Below are positions 1 to 11,690 of a DNA stretch of 64,000 nucleotides, piece by piece. The DNA is taken from positions 24,805,364 to 24,869,363 of the forward strand of contig NC_079975.1 in the NCBI RefSeq assembly GCF_029852145.1, read 5' to 3'. This stretch comes from Microplitis mediator. Its lineage: Eukaryota; Arthropoda; Insecta; Hymenoptera; Braconidae. Positions within the stretch are counted from its first letter, which is position 1, and every line of letters starts with the position of its first letter. A program made the position numbers and the translations under genes. Below the pieces are notes generated by a model. It had not been told where the DNA came from. It searched no databases and saw nothing but the letters and a program-made list of their open reading frames with translations.

Positions 1-111
1 TATTAAAACCGAAAGCGCGTGAACAAAAAAAATTTTTTTTTTCGTTTTTTCCATAGATTTTAATGTTTTCAACATTTCTACATTGATTGGAGCAAAAAAA
101 ATTTTATATAC

Positions 112-240
112 GCCCTTTAGGTTCTGCAGAACCATTAGAGATTTTATAAGAATGACAGAGTTCTATGAGAAGTGCTATATAGTTATGTATGGGGCCTTAT
201 ACATACAGGTATAAGAATCTATCGGAGTTTTTAAGCAGGG
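112..240. mobile_element. CCCTG-type MITE, partial copy
   Basis: From about TTTATAAGAATGACAGAG to ATCGGAGTTTTTAAGCAGGG it matches the interior and right end of the better copy at 6970-7149. The left end is degenerate (CCCTTTAGGTTCTG). Confidence 0.5.
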
Positions 241-1633
241 TTAATACAGTTATGAAAGTTCAGATCTTAATCATTTCAAAAACATGGGGGGGGGGGCATC
301 ACCTTAGAATGCCCATAAGAATTATGTCTCTAATTAGATTCACAAGATTTTTATTGTGATATTCAAGATCTTATAAAATTTTTTTATTTTTTTTTAATGT
401 CAATAGAAAATATAAAATAATGTAAATTTTTAATAAAAAATGAACAGATTGTTCGCAAAAAATAATTTCATTGTTATATATATTAATCCTCAAATTGTTT
501 ATAAATTTTTAATAAATTCAAACAACTTTTAATTACAAATTAATTTTAATTACATCTATGATTATAAATATAAAAGCTTTACACTTTTTTATACTATTTG
601 TACTAAAAAATCGAAATGAAATTGTCATTTTATTGGTTATGTATATAAAATTGTTTTAATGTGTCCTCACTTTTATGAAATTGCTGAGCTACGATTTGAA
701 AAAGATTACTTATGTTTAGCGAATAGAACATAAAATTATCTTGTTGTATATGATACGATTAATGATCATACAATGCAGTGAAAAAAGTTACATGAACTAT
801 AATTTGAAAAAAAAATAACTATTTTTTTTCAAGTAATTTGACAATTTTTTTTTTTTTTTTTCATTTAATCATGTTGGGTATTGAATGAAAATTTACGATT
901 AACAGAATGTTAAAGTTTTTTTATAAAGTATTGTACGAATATATAGTATATTTTATTAAAATTTATGAGATATTAACATACGGACACAGTTGGATTACAT
1001 GACTTTAAATTCTACGGTTTTTAATTACAAACTGTATTTATATTTACAATTTTCCTATGCGATGAATCTGAATAAATTAATTTCAAATTAATTTTGAAAT
1101 ATAAATTTATTAGTTTAAAATTTATCATAAAATACATTTACAAATTAAATCTACTATACACAACCTGAGGTGAATGATCTAAAAGTCGGCTATCTAAGGC
1201 TGTAACTAAACTTTAAGTAGTCATACAAGTATTAATATATGAGAAATATACTATTATTTTTATTTGACATTGAGAGAAGAAATAACTTTTCGAAAAAGAA
1301 TTCATTCTTGATTCAATTCATAGTGATAATTTGATTACTTTCAAAAATTTGCAGCTTAGCTTCTACATAACTAAGAGTCTTTTCCGGCAGCATTCTTCTC
1401 TGTGTACGGTCTATTTAAGAAAAAATATCAATATTTGCTCTAAGCTAGTATCCAGCTTGATTGTGAGCTTCCAACTAAACCACTGAATTAGCAAAAATTT
1501 AACCTATTATAAAAATCCTTTCAAACCTACAGTTTTCAGAGTAGAAGATTAAATAACAGCTGATATTTTTTGTGTAGATGTATTCTGTTGATATCTGCCG
1601 TAATTTCCCTCAAATGCTTCGATTTCGTTATTG
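241..1633. other. AT-rich gene-free stretch
   Basis: Contains homopolymer A and T runs, a ten-G run near 288-297 and no convincing coding frame or structured repeat. Confidence 0.6.
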
Positions 1634-1635
1634 TA

Positions 1636-1910
1636 CACGGAGAAATAATTCTTCTTTGGAATGCTATGGTATCATAGTAGTGCCAGACTGTGTTGGCCAC
1701 CTGTCGGAAATCGAAAGAAACACATGCAGAAATTACTATAGCCATAGTAAAATATCTAATGGTTACAGTAATTTGTGATATAATCGTTGTCGACTTTACT
1801 ATGGCCATAGTAATTTCTGCATGTGTTCATTTCAATTTCCGACAGGTGGCCAACATGGTCTGGCACTTCTATGACACCGCAGCATTCTAAACAATAATTA
1901 TTTCTCCGTG
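1636..1910. mobile_element. 275 bp MITE with CACGG...CCGTG ends and TA duplication
   Basis: Inverted termini CACGGAGAAATAATT / AATTATTTCTCCGTG are flanked by TA on both sides (1634-1635, 1911-1912). The interior is itself a foldback: TTGGCCACCTGTCGGAAAT and GCAGAAATTACTATAGCCAT recur inverted around 1780. Short open frames at 1536-1890 are produced by this palindrome and are not genes. Confidence 0.75.
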
Positions 1911-2374
1911 TACGGTAATCCAGAGCCGATTGATTTTTTAAAAATCGCTATTTTCAGATAACTATTATTTTTTTCTCGGAACTTCGATTTGCTTCGACTT
2001 TTCGGGAAAGTTGCTTTGTTATATCCCTAAAAAGCCCTGAAAATTTCAACTTTGGTAACGAGCTTGGATCCGAGTTATAAATTTTCACACATCCCGAAAA
2101 TTGCATTGTTTAAAATAATTTTTGCGAATAAGTTTTCATGTATCTAATGAATTATTTGTTCTAGTCTGTTATCAAAATCTGATTAAAATTTTTTACGTTA
2201 CTGCTGTTGATGCTTATTTAAGTGGTGGATTAAGTAAATATATCGGATTTAAGAGTAAAAAATGTAAGTCGACGGACTCATAACGCGACTCGACTGTATA
2301 ATAATTATTAAAGATTCTAACCTAACATAAATTTAATCTAATGAATGAACGTTAGAGTACAAAATGGCCGGCTG

Positions 2375-2672
2375 CCCTGGATCCGATTTACGGTAATTAC
2401 CGTAATTTAAGGTATTCAGAAAATTCCGGTATTTTACGGCAAATTATGGCATTTTACGGTAAAATACGATATTTTACAGTAAATGTACCGTAGATTTGCA
2501 GCAAGAGAACGGTAATTTACCGTAAAATTGTGACAAGCCTGAGGTATTTTACCATAAAGTGAAGTATTGCACTGTAAAAACTATAAAAATAAAAAGCATA
2601 CGGTGCTCACGGTAAAAATTCCATAAATTACGGTTAATTACCGTAATTTACCGTAACTCGGATCCGCTAGGG
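2375..2672. mobile_element. Foldback element built of ACGGTAA words
   Basis: Ends are CCCTGGATCCGATTTACGG and, inverted, CCGTAACTCGGATCCGCTAGGG (2651-2672). The body is a run of degenerate ATTTTACGGTAAAT words on both strands. About 300 bp; no coding frame. Confidence 0.6.
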
Positions 2673-3003
2673 TGAGAGCGATAGTGAAAACATTCACGTA
2701 AACTTCTCACGGGTACAGTATCAAACAAAAGCAATGTCTCGTTTTAACTACCACCTAACCTACTCTTACCGCGTAATATATATGGCTCATAACTTTTTGA
2801 CAATATTGTAGCAGGACAACTACCTCAATTAAAAAATAGTTTAACTAAAATTAAAAATAACCATTGAATCAAACCTATGATGTGCTGAATTTTTTTCAAA
2901 TTTTTAAAAACAAAAATTTAAACGAGTTATAGTAAATTAATATTGTAAACAATTAAAAAATTTTGTTCAAGTGAATAAAATAAAAAAAAATCGGAAATAA
3001 TAT

Positions 3004-3149
3004 TCAAAGAGAATCATTTTCCAGTTCAACTAAAGATTCAATACCCATTGTCCATATAACATGAGAATCAGTTGTTACTGTGACTTCTGGTGATCCATCA
3101 TAAGAGTTTGAAGTACTTACTAGGTCTCCAAATGCTAATGTATGTTTAT
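3004..3149 (-). CDS. TPK1: TPK1 terminal coding exon 4
   Basis: 146 nt, residues 227-274 and a TGA stop at 3006-3004. The acceptor is CTTTTAG. The split codon joins to GAT. The product LAFGDLVSTSNSYDGS...VTVTTDSHVIWTMGIES matches the end of animal thiamin pyrophosphokinases, followed by a short acidic tail. I saw no AATAAA within the next 100 bases on this strand. Confidence 0.93.
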
Positions 3150-6100
3150 CTAAAAGAAAAAAAAAACATGCGATTAATGTTATTGTAAAAAAAAAAGTTT
3201 ACTTAACGTATGCACGGTCATCCTGTTTTATCATGTTTGTAAAACGAATCCTATCCAGATAAACACAGTTTCTCCGCCACTAAGTTACGGAGAAACAGTT
3301 TCAGTCTTTGTGCCGTCAAGTTGAGGGCAACATTTGGCCACAAATTAGTTTAAACTTTCCTAGAAAGTTACCGTCAATCTGCAGCCGCAATGTGAAGGCA
3401 ACTTGACACAGAAAGTTTTCCCCTGTCGCTTGCATTAAATTTAAAAACATAAACATTACATGTCAAATTCAAATAATGTATGACAAAAAAATTTAATGTC
3501 AAAATTAAAAAAGAAAAACAGTTTCTTAAAGACTAAACAGAAAATTGCCATCAACTGTTGCATACGATTGATCAATATAACGAAGCTAACTAATGACCAT
3601 TTACTTTCAAATGCTTACCCCTTTTTACGGGGGCCGTTACCTCACGCTAGGTATACACGCGTTTCTAATATCTCCATCTACCCCCCAAACGACACCTTGA
3701 TTGAAAAACATACTTCTACAATTTTAATTCCTGGAATTTTGGATTCATCTCAGGCAAAGTTAGAGAGACTCCGCTCTATTGAATATCTTTCTTACGTGTA
3801 CTCTACTATTACCATTAAAGCTAATAAAGCTTTGACGGCAAATATTTAAAAAATTACATCCACTAACATTTTTACGAAATTTTAGTTAGTTATTCTTATG
3901 TTATTCTGACAGATTGCCATGTCTACTCAGAACCTAACTACCTTCTACCAATTTCATTAAAAAATCGTTAGCCCTAATAGCTCAGCTCAAAAATTTCTTG
4001 ATTCCATTACATCATTATTCTAAGTCATCTTTACCCAAACTTTAAAAAAAAAGTAAACAATCCAGTAAGCAGGAAAATGCTTTCTTCTTCTCAGAAATTT
4101 GGGTGGAGTTGTCTTGGAATATTGTTGTAATGGAGTAAAGAAATCTTAGAATCAATAAATTTTTGAGTTAAGCTATTAGGGCTAATGATTTTTGAATAAA
4201 GTTGGTACGAGGTAGTTAGTTTCTGAGTAGACATGGCAATCTGCCGTTATATTAACTTATAGTGGCCACAAAACATTTTTACGGCAAAATTTTTAATATC
4301 TCATGAGCGCAAATTAGCACCGTATTATACTTAACGACCCCGGTGACTTCGATTTGCTGGTGTGATAAATCAGGATTACCAGACATGCGTAAAATAAAGT
4401 ATAGTGCGTAATAAGTGGAAAATTATTAACTTAAAATAAAAAATAAATTATTATATATTTATACCTAAATTATATTTTAACCCAGTTGTTGAAATATTCT
4501 TAACAACAGATCCAATGGGAATGAGGCCTACCCACGACTGAGTTTTTCTGAGAACTTGAGGAATTTTAATAATATGATAACCGGGTTTTAATAACCATGT
4601 TAATGAATTACTCGCTACTTGAATTATAGTTTCAACATCTATTAATTCTTTACTTCTGTACAAAGTATTAATGTTACCCATAATGTGATCAAATCTTCCG
4701 GCTGTTTCAACGAATACATAAACTGCCTTTAACTGTAAAAAAAAAAAATAATAATAATTTATTGGTGCAAATAGAAACGATATAATTGTTTTATGTGCTA
4801 AATGATAATTCAAGTTCAAATATTGTTATCAGTTATAAACACCACTTTCTTTTAGTATCTTTATAATCTTACTATTAAATTAATCGTGGCAATTAATTTT
4901 TTATTCGTTCGTTTTGTCAGGGATTTTTATATCACTAACTAACTTTTATGACATAGATTGATAAATTATTCTTTATTTACATAAACTTGTGTTTTAGTAC
5001 GAAACATATCAAGATACGTAATTATGTTTAAAATCCAATAGTTAACGTCGACATATTCATATATTTTCATTAACCCGTCAGCTCTCCCGTTATGAGCATT
5101 TTGCTCACGCACGATTTTAAACATAACTTTTTTTTCCAAATGGAACGAATAGTTGAAATTTTTTCTATCTGTGAATAATTTTATCTATTTTCGGATTCCG
5201 CTTTAAAAAAATTTGTTTAGTTGTCATAGAAATTATAAAAATTTTTTTTTGTTCCTCAAAAAATGTGAGCATTTTTCTCATCACGGGCGTAAAGGCGTAA
5301 GTAAAAAAATTTTATGTTCGGTTACTCTCGTAACTGCTCGTACACATTCGGCAGTCTGCGGTGTGCGAAGTTATTCGGTTGAATTCGTTAAAGTTTAAAT
5401 TACGTTTATTAATCGTAAATAAATTACTATTATAATTTATTTATTTTTTATTATTCTTATAATACATAGAGAAATTAATTTATGAAAAATATTTTCTTGC
5501 TTAAAATTTGAAAAAATTTGTTTGGTGCCTACGCGTTAAGCGTGAGCAAAACTCTCATCACGGGCGTAAAGTATTGGCAGGGAGCCTAGTATATGGTGGG
5601 GACAACTGAAACGATCGCAGCGCTCGCTGTGGATACAATTTCGTTAAATCATGCTCTCTTTGAATATAAACACGTGAAAATTAAGTTTAAAAATAGTTCA
5701 TAATAGTTATTGTGTCGTTAATGTTTGCCTTTGCTCATCGTTTAAGGTTAAAACAATATTTTATAATTTATTGATTCAAATCCGGTTTGGATAATGATTT
5801 TTATCATTGCCTAAAAATTATTTTTTAATCCTTCGTTACTCGCGCTATACGGTGATTCCCTGTACAACACTACTTAAGCTAATAGAGTTGGCGTGAATAT
5901 GAGTGAGACACTAGAGAAAGCGCTTATAACGGAAGGTTAACAAAACATTATGTTTTTTTAGTTACGATTTACAAGCAAATTATCATGAATTAAAATAAAA
6001 TTATTTTCTTCAATTTTGTTAAAAAACTCAATTGACTATTCTACTATTTTTTAAACCATTACCATTGTAGTTGTCATATATTATTTGTTTTGATTTTATC

Positions 6101-8832
6101 GGTTAATCTTATTCTATTCTAAAATAATAGTGTTTATTATTTATTAAAATTTTTTATACTTAATTTTTTTATCGAAATATATTCAATTTAATTTTCTCTA
6201 TCAAAAATACAATTAAATTTTTTTAATTTATATCATTATAAATTTTTATATTTTGATTTTATAACGAATCTTTATTTTTTACACTGATTTTATATATCTT
6301 TTATAATTCTCGAGCATGATTTTTTGTAGCCATCAGATGTCGTTTTCGTCGCGTTCCCTGCCAATACCGAAAAACTGACGGGAGTACAAACAAGTTAAAG
6401 TATTGTTTAATTTTATTATTTATTTACTTTAACTTTATCTTTGCACTTTTATTTATAAGTAAATTAAATTCATTTTCATTGTAATTCGTTAGTTGAATAA
6501 ATGCCAAGAGTTTTCCACACCATTAACTTGATATTAACTTGTTCCGACTCGCTTCAAACAATGAAATTGTAATTTCGAGAAAATGTCATGAAAAATATTA
6601 TGAGTGACACAGAATCAAACATGAATGCAGAGGCACGGGTGAAGTCAGCTCTTTCCTTCAGCTCATGCAGACTTTACTCTGGCCTATATTTGTATTGTTT
6701 CATTCCTCGTGTAAATTTTTCGGAATTTTCTCTGAAAAACTCAGTTCTAAAGTTCTAAAGATTTTTTCGAAGTTCCCGTGTAAAAAAATTTTTATTCATA
6801 ATGAATTTAAATATAAATTTAATCTCGAAACTCAGATCGTGACACAAATATGACTTTCATAATGAATTCATTTCAACAACGTTAATCACGACAAGATTAT
6901 GACTCAGTCAAATTTTACTCCAAGTGATCCGATGGTCATTCACTAAATTAATTTTACAATCGAAACTAACCCTGTTTAGAAAATCTCATAGAATCCTATA
7001 GACTCTCATACATTCTTATAGAGCTTTTATAAGAATGAATGAGTTCTATGAGAAGTGCTATAGTTAAGCATTGGGCCTTATATATACATACATACATACA
7101 TACATACATACATACATCTATGAGAATCTATCGGATTTTTTAAGCAGGGAATTTACGTAAATCAAGTACTTGATAGAAAAAGTTTATTGGTAATTTCCGA
7201 ATTGATAAATTTGACAAAAGGATTAATTCAGTAAAAACTCAGGCAAGTTTCTGTCGAAGTCATCCAAAATCCAATTCAAAGACATATTAAATTAATTTTA
7301 TAATTGATACTGATTTACTAGACGAAAAGTTGGAGTAAATTCATGATGAAAGTCATATTTGTGTCACGATCTGAGTTTCGTCATGAAATTCAAATCTAAA
7401 TTTATTATGAACGAAAACTTTTTTTACACGGGTTCTAAAGAGTTTTTTTAAAGTTTTTTTAGAGAAAAGTCCGAAAAATTTCCACCAGGGTATCCCTTGT
7501 CACTTAATACACTTTTATTTTTAAGAAAAAAATGTGGGTATTTTCGAAACTAATCTGATTTTAAGCTCGATAATTAACGAAGTTTAAAGGCAATAATATA
7601 AAAGTCATCTATTTAAAAATTTTTTTAAAAATAACTCAAAAGTTTCAACTGATTGATCTCATATTTAATTATCTGTAACTTTTAATAATTTAATTTGATT
7701 ATCATAAAATTTTTCTGGCATTAATTAATCAATTGAAATGATGAAAAAAAATATTTTGTTTGAATGCAAACACTGATATTAAAAAAAAAAATTGTCTGAA
7801 ATAATTTTCGATATTATGACTCCGTAGTAATTTTGTAAATTATTAAAATAATTAAATTTTATCGAAACTACGAAATAAAAAAATGTATACCTGAATATTT
7901 TTGTGTTTACAATTAGTAGATAATTGCATCAATGACTTGGTAAAATCAGTATGATTTTGATCCATGGTGGTGATAACTTCAACCCCAACATTTTTTAGTT
8001 TATTTATGTGATCTGGTAAGATACTATCGAAATCACCTGTAATTGAATCGGGTGCATATTCGATACATTTTTTAGAAAATATTTCATCTGCTAAAGTCCC
8101 CAGGTATTGTAGCCATTGATTCGTACCACCGTCAACAGTAATTCTAAATTGTGCTAAAAGAATAAAATCGATTGGAAGAGTATTATTTTTATGAGCTTGG
8201 CATTAAAATGAAAATAACCAGGAAATAATGCGGAATTTTGAAAAACTTGATGTGAGATAATTTATGAAAAATAAAATGGTCGACAAAAAAGATTAAAAGA
8301 TATTTCGTGATAAGTTTGATAGTTTCGCGGGAAAAGTCAAATGATTTCAAAATTTATTATAAGTTTGACTTCAAGCTCCAATACCTTTCAAACAGATGAA
8401 TTTATCAAAAAATGATAAGAGACTTATTTTGTAGAGCGTTCAATTCTCTACAAAATTATTTGATGGACATTACAGTGCAATTTATGGTTCATTAGTTACA
8501 AAAATCAGAAGAAAAAAAAATTTTGTTTCCTGTGTTATTCTTATTGTTTAATTCACTTATTTGCAATTTAAAATTTATCTCATGTCTGCTACATTCACAG
8601 TCATCTGTCAGACGTCGATATTTTTAGCGACTATTATTAAAATTTTAATTAATAAAACTCTGCGTTGTTTTTTTTTCAACTAACCTTTTTTCCATATAGG
8701 CAATACAATATTTTTCTTAAATAAAATTGGTTGGTTTAAGATAATAACTGCATATTTATAATCTAATGAAGGTGTAAATATTTCTGCGGGATCCCATAAT
8801 GTTTCATTCAATTCCGTTTCGTTTTGCATCAT
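3004..8832 (-). CDS. TPK1: Thiamin pyrophosphokinase, complete four-exon gene
   Basis: The enzyme transfers pyrophosphate from ATP to thiamin, making the cofactor thiamin diphosphate in the cytosol. Joined exons 8832-8685, 8153-7891, 4732-4465 and 3149-3004 give 825 nt, 274 residues, against about 243 in human. All introns are GT-AG and phases agree (1, 0, 1). Visible family motifs: VIILNQP (about 29-35), VDGGTNQ (56-62), GDFDS (89-93), DQNHTDFTK (114-122), AGRFDHIMGNINTL (148-161), GLIPIG, TTGLKYNL, and LAFGDLVSTSNSYDGS (231-246). The acidic GDFDS and DQNHTD motifs belong to the Mg/nucleotide site of this family. VDGGTNQ departs from the usual ADGGANR/K. The start is the first of two adjacent ATGs, with an in-frame TGA three codons upstream. 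Introns 2 and 3 are swollen by transposable elements. The call rests on motif recall, not a search, but I consider it firm. Confidence 0.94.
3908..4246. mobile_element. Foldback element in TPK1 intron 3
   Basis: The left arm (AGATTGCCATGTCTACTCAG ... TAGCCCTAATAGCT) is mirrored by the right arm (AGCTATTAGGGCTAAT ... CTGAGTAGACATGGCAATCT). Arms are about 95-120 bp around a divergent centre. The element is wholly within the intron 3150-4464. Confidence 0.7.
4465..4732 (-). CDS. TPK1: TPK1 coding exon 3
   Basis: 268 nt, residues 138-226 plus one base. The acceptor follows a long T tract (TTTTACAG) and the donor is GTATAA. It holds AGRFDHIMGNINTL, the thiamin-binding domain start (LTWLLKPGYHIIKIP) and GLIPIG/TTGLKYNL. 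The open frame runs past both splice sites, so a naive ORF call here would add wrong residues at both ends. Confidence 0.93.
5074..6382. mobile_element. Possible 1.3 kb element with CCCGTCAG ends in TPK1 intron 2
   Basis: CCCGTCAG at 5074 is mirrored by CTGACGGG at 6375-6382. TATTGGCAGGGA (5571) recurs inverted as TCCCTGCCAATA (6354). GAGCA...CTCATCACGGGCGTAAAG occurs twice (about 5264 and 5545). It may be one element or two overlapping ones. The 61-codon frame at 5213 inside it has no recognisable features. Confidence 0.35.
6705..7490. mobile_element. Foldback element inserted in the 130 bp-class MITE
   Basis: Arms run from CGTGTAAATTTTTCGGA inward through CTCAGATCGTGACACAAATA to GACTTTCATAATGAATT. 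They are mirrored from AATTCATGATGAAAGTC outward to TCCGAAAAATTTCCACCAGGG (7470-7490). Arms are about 160 bp. The spacer holds another MITE. Confidence 0.7.
6970..7149. mobile_element. CCCTG-type MITE, innermost level of the nest
   Basis: Ends CCCTGTTTAGAAAATC and GATTTTTTAAGCAGGG form an imperfect inverted repeat. It contains a (CATA)n run at 7085-7117. It is related to 112-240 and, by its ends, to 12785-12935. Confidence 0.65.
7891..8153 (-). CDS. TPK1: TPK1 coding exon 2 (catalytic motifs)
   Basis: 263 nt, residues 50-137. The acceptor is CTTTTAG and the donor GTATAC. It contains VDGGTNQ, GDFDSI and DQNHTDFTK, the best-conserved parts of the catalytic domain. Phase is 1 in and 0 out. Confidence 0.94.
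8685..8832 (-). CDS. TPK1: TPK1 coding exon 1
   Basis: 148 nt coding residues 1-49 plus one base of codon 50. It starts ATGATG and ends ...TGGAAAAAAG followed by a GTTAGT donor (8684-8679). It carries the opening beta strand AVIILNQPIL typical of the family's N-terminal catalytic domain. Confidence 0.92.
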
Positions 8833-9050
8833 TAGATATCAGTACAAAATCTAAAAAAAAATAATAAATATAAATACATATGAGTGTTGATGTAGTAGAC
8901 ATCAGACAACTCGAAAATTTTAAATAAATAAATTAAAATAATGAAATTTATCTAAATAAAAATTTTCAAATTTTTATTGTACTTACAACTTTATTTCCTT
9001 ACTAAAAAATTCCCACTTGTCAGTGACATTGACACTCATAGATACACTAG
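8833..9050 (-). promoter_or_regulatory. TPK1: Probable TPK1 5' UTR intron and upstream non-coding exon
   Basis: Reading the minus strand, a T-rich tract ends in AG at 8852-8851, 18 bases before the ATG. A consensus donor GTAAGT lies at 8986-8981. This predicts a 5' UTR exon ending at 8987 and an intron of about 136 bp. The transcription start should lie around 9000-9060; I see no clear TATA box there. This is inferred from splice motifs only. Confidence 0.45.
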
Positions 9051-9104
9051 TAACATAAAATAATTATTTTTAAATAATTCGAATAGAATTTTGAAAATAT
9101 TTAT

Positions 9105-9930
9105 GAGTGAAGTTACCCGACGTCTAATAATTTTACTTTTGTGTAAACGATAAATTATAAAAAAAAAAATATATAAAAAAATTGCACTTGTAGTTTTTGA
9201 AATTTTCTACAAGTGAAAATTTTAGGTTTTTTTTTTTATAACCAATTTGTTTAAAAACAAAATTCAAAAATTGTTAATTGTCTGCTAACTTCAGGATTAT
9301 AAATATTTGTGATACTGAAGTTAGCAGACGTCTAATAATTTTTGGATCTTTTTTTAGACGATAAACCAGAAGAAAAAAAATATTTGAAAAAATTGCACCT
9401 GTAGTTTTTTAAATTTTCAACATGTGCATATTTTTAGTTTTTTTTTTCTTCAAATTTAATTGTTCATAAAAAAAATCAAAAAATTTTGAATTGTCTGCTA
9501 ACTTCAGGATTATAAATATTTATGACAATAAAGTTAGCAGACATTTAACAATATTTGAATTTTTTTAACAAAAAAAAATAAATATTAAAAAAAATATTTT
9601 GAAAAATTGCACCTATAGTTTATTAAATTTTCTACATGTGCATATTTTTAGAAATATATTTTTTTTACTATTTATCTGTTAAAAAAAACTTTATTTAAAT
9701 TTCAAATGTCTGCTAACTTTACTGTCATTAAATATTTTATGGTACTGAAGTTAGCAGACGTCTAATAATTTTTTGATTTTTTTTTAGACGATAAAACACT
9801 AAAAAAAAATATTTGAAAAAAATGCACCTGTAGTTTTTTTTTTCTTCGAATTTAATTGTTCAAAAAAAAATCAAAAAATTTTGAATTGTCTGCTAACTTC
9901 AGGATTATAAATATTTTTATATAATAAAAA
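9105..9930. repeat. Tandem array, units of about 207-216 bp, beside the TPK1 5' end
   Basis: The junction word GACGTCTAATAATTTT (or a variant) starts near 9118, 9327, 9540 and 9757. Each unit carries a T-rich tract, TGCACCTGTAG, and a palindrome GTCTGCTAACTTCAG / CTGAAGTTAGCAGAC around a short AT spacer. The array begins about 60 bp beyond the predicted TPK1 5' UTR exon. Confidence 0.7.
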
Positions 9931-10424
9931 TAAATATAAGAATATTTGTTATTAAAAATTGTCTTTACCTGTCGTTAAATATTTTTTTCCAAATTTGGTG
10001 ACGTAATATATGACGACGATCTTACGAAATTCATTATAGATGTGGTCTATTTTAAATAATTAAATATCATAAATTAAATGACAGGTGCATTTAAAAATAA
10101 TTTTCTATTTTACTGGTGTATCAGCACGTGGTCTCCATTACGGTTTGAAAATTTGAACTTGACACTTAACCCGTATCAAGATTTAATTTCGACAAAAGCC
10201 ACTCTGGTCTAGTAAAAAAATCTATTATTATTTTTGACATATTCAAAACAAAGTCCATAACCTAAAAATTAATTTTTAATTATTAAAAATAATTATAAAT
10301 TACAAGGAAATAAATTTTATTAAAAATAAACTGACATATTTATCCACAAGTTTTTAAAATAAAATTGTTTTATTTACTTACCATTAATTATAGTAATTAT
10401 TGTGATAAATTATGATCCTGGTTG

Positions 10425-10640
10425 CCAGATAATTAAAAATTTTCGTATTTTTTATTTCAAAAATTAATTGTAAAAAAACTAAAAATTCGCGCTTGTAGAA
10501 AATTTAAAAATCTTTAGGCGCAATTTTTCAAAATATTTTTTTTTATGTAATTTATTGTTTTTAAAAAAGTCAATAAATTATTTGACGTCGGCTGACTTCA
10601 GTATTATGATAAATTTTTTGTAGACGTCAGAATACGAAAA
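10425..10640. repeat. Diverged dispersed copy of the 0.21 kb unit
   Basis: Shares the TGTAG, AAATTT and GCAATTTTTCAAAATATTTTT block and a GACGTCGGCTGACTTCAG end with the 9.1-9.9 kb array, in inverted orientation. Confidence 0.4.
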
Positions 10641-11417
10641 TATAATTTTGAAAATCACTGTAAGATGGCGCAGTGTTGTCACAATTTTTTTTTAAGTATT
10701 TGAAAACTATTTTGCCGACTATCGAAATGTTCGGCTTTAAGATTTGAACAGAAAACCGTTAAATTTATCCTAGAGCTAAAATGGCAGCAAATAGTTGGGT
10801 TGGATGGATGTAAAATTGCGCAGTTGTATAAATTTTCACAAATTAATTAATTTCATATAAATTTCATTTAAAATTTATTTTATTTAAAGATTTTATTGGA
10901 TAGTAGATAATAAAAAGTATGATTTGAATTTAAAAAAGAATATTTAAGTAAAAAAAACGAGTGTGAATGAAGCAGGCATCAGAGAAATTTAAAACTAGAA
11001 ATAAATAGAGGAAATAATTAAAAAAATAATATTTAAATTAATTAATATTTAAAATTTATTTCGAGAATTATTTACTCGATTTAGTAATAATTTAAAATTT
11101 GTCTGATGTCTGCCACATTCACACTCAAAAAAAATTATGAGCTGCTTACGCAACATGAGTATGGAACCTGGAACTCAGTCTTCGCATGTTTCCAAGTAAG
11201 TGATTAAATAATTCAAACGATAAAATTAATTGAAAGAGCAAATAAAGATGAACATAATGGCGGTAAGTTGATCTATCACGAATATTCTAGTTTCATTTAA
11301 AGGATATTAAGGTAAATTAAAATGCTAAGTATCTTGAAAGCTTCAGGGTGCAATAAATGTTCTTTTTCTATCAAGATTTACTTCACTTATTTGACTAAAA
11401 GTTTATATGATACTGAA

Positions 11418-11690
11418 TTAAGCCGACGTCCAATAGTTTTTTGATTTTTTTTTAAACAATAAATTATTAACATGATCCTGAAGTTAGCAGACAATGAAAA
11501 ATTTTCGGATTATTTTTTTTCAAAAAATCAATTACAGAACAAAAAAACTAAAAATATGCACATGTATAAAATTAAAAAAACTATGAGTACAATTTTTTTA
11601 AATATTTTTTTTTTATAATTTATCGGCTTAAAAATAATCTAAAAATTATTAAACGTATGCTAACTTCAGTATCATATTATTAACAGGGTG
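11418..11690. repeat. Second dispersed copy of the 0.21 kb unit
   Basis: CTGAAGTTAGCAGACAATG (11483-11501) and GCTAACTTCAGTATCAT near 11660 match the palindromic junctions of the 9 kb array. Confidence 0.45.

Larger units (their letters stand above)
6594..7512. mobile_element. 130 bp-class MITE copy, split by a nested foldback
   Basis: Left part 6594-6704 (GAGTGACACAGAATCAAACATG ... TTGTTTCATTCC) and right part 7491-7512 (TATCCCTTGTCACTTAATAC) together match intact copies at 38518-38650 and 55381-55512. In those copies the same sequences are contiguous. Confidence 0.65.

Noticed and set aside
3496..3849. 117-codon plus-strand frame
   Set aside because: It lies within a TPK1 intron on the opposite strand, with no recognisable domain and no splice or start context.
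4451..4819. Single 122-codon gene on the minus strand
   Set aside because: It is TPK1 exon 3 read through both splice sites. The first 30 and last few residues are intron translation.
9105..9930. CRISPR-like spaced repeats
   Set aside because: Units are about 0.21 kb, the spacers are homologous to each other, and this is eukaryotic DNA.
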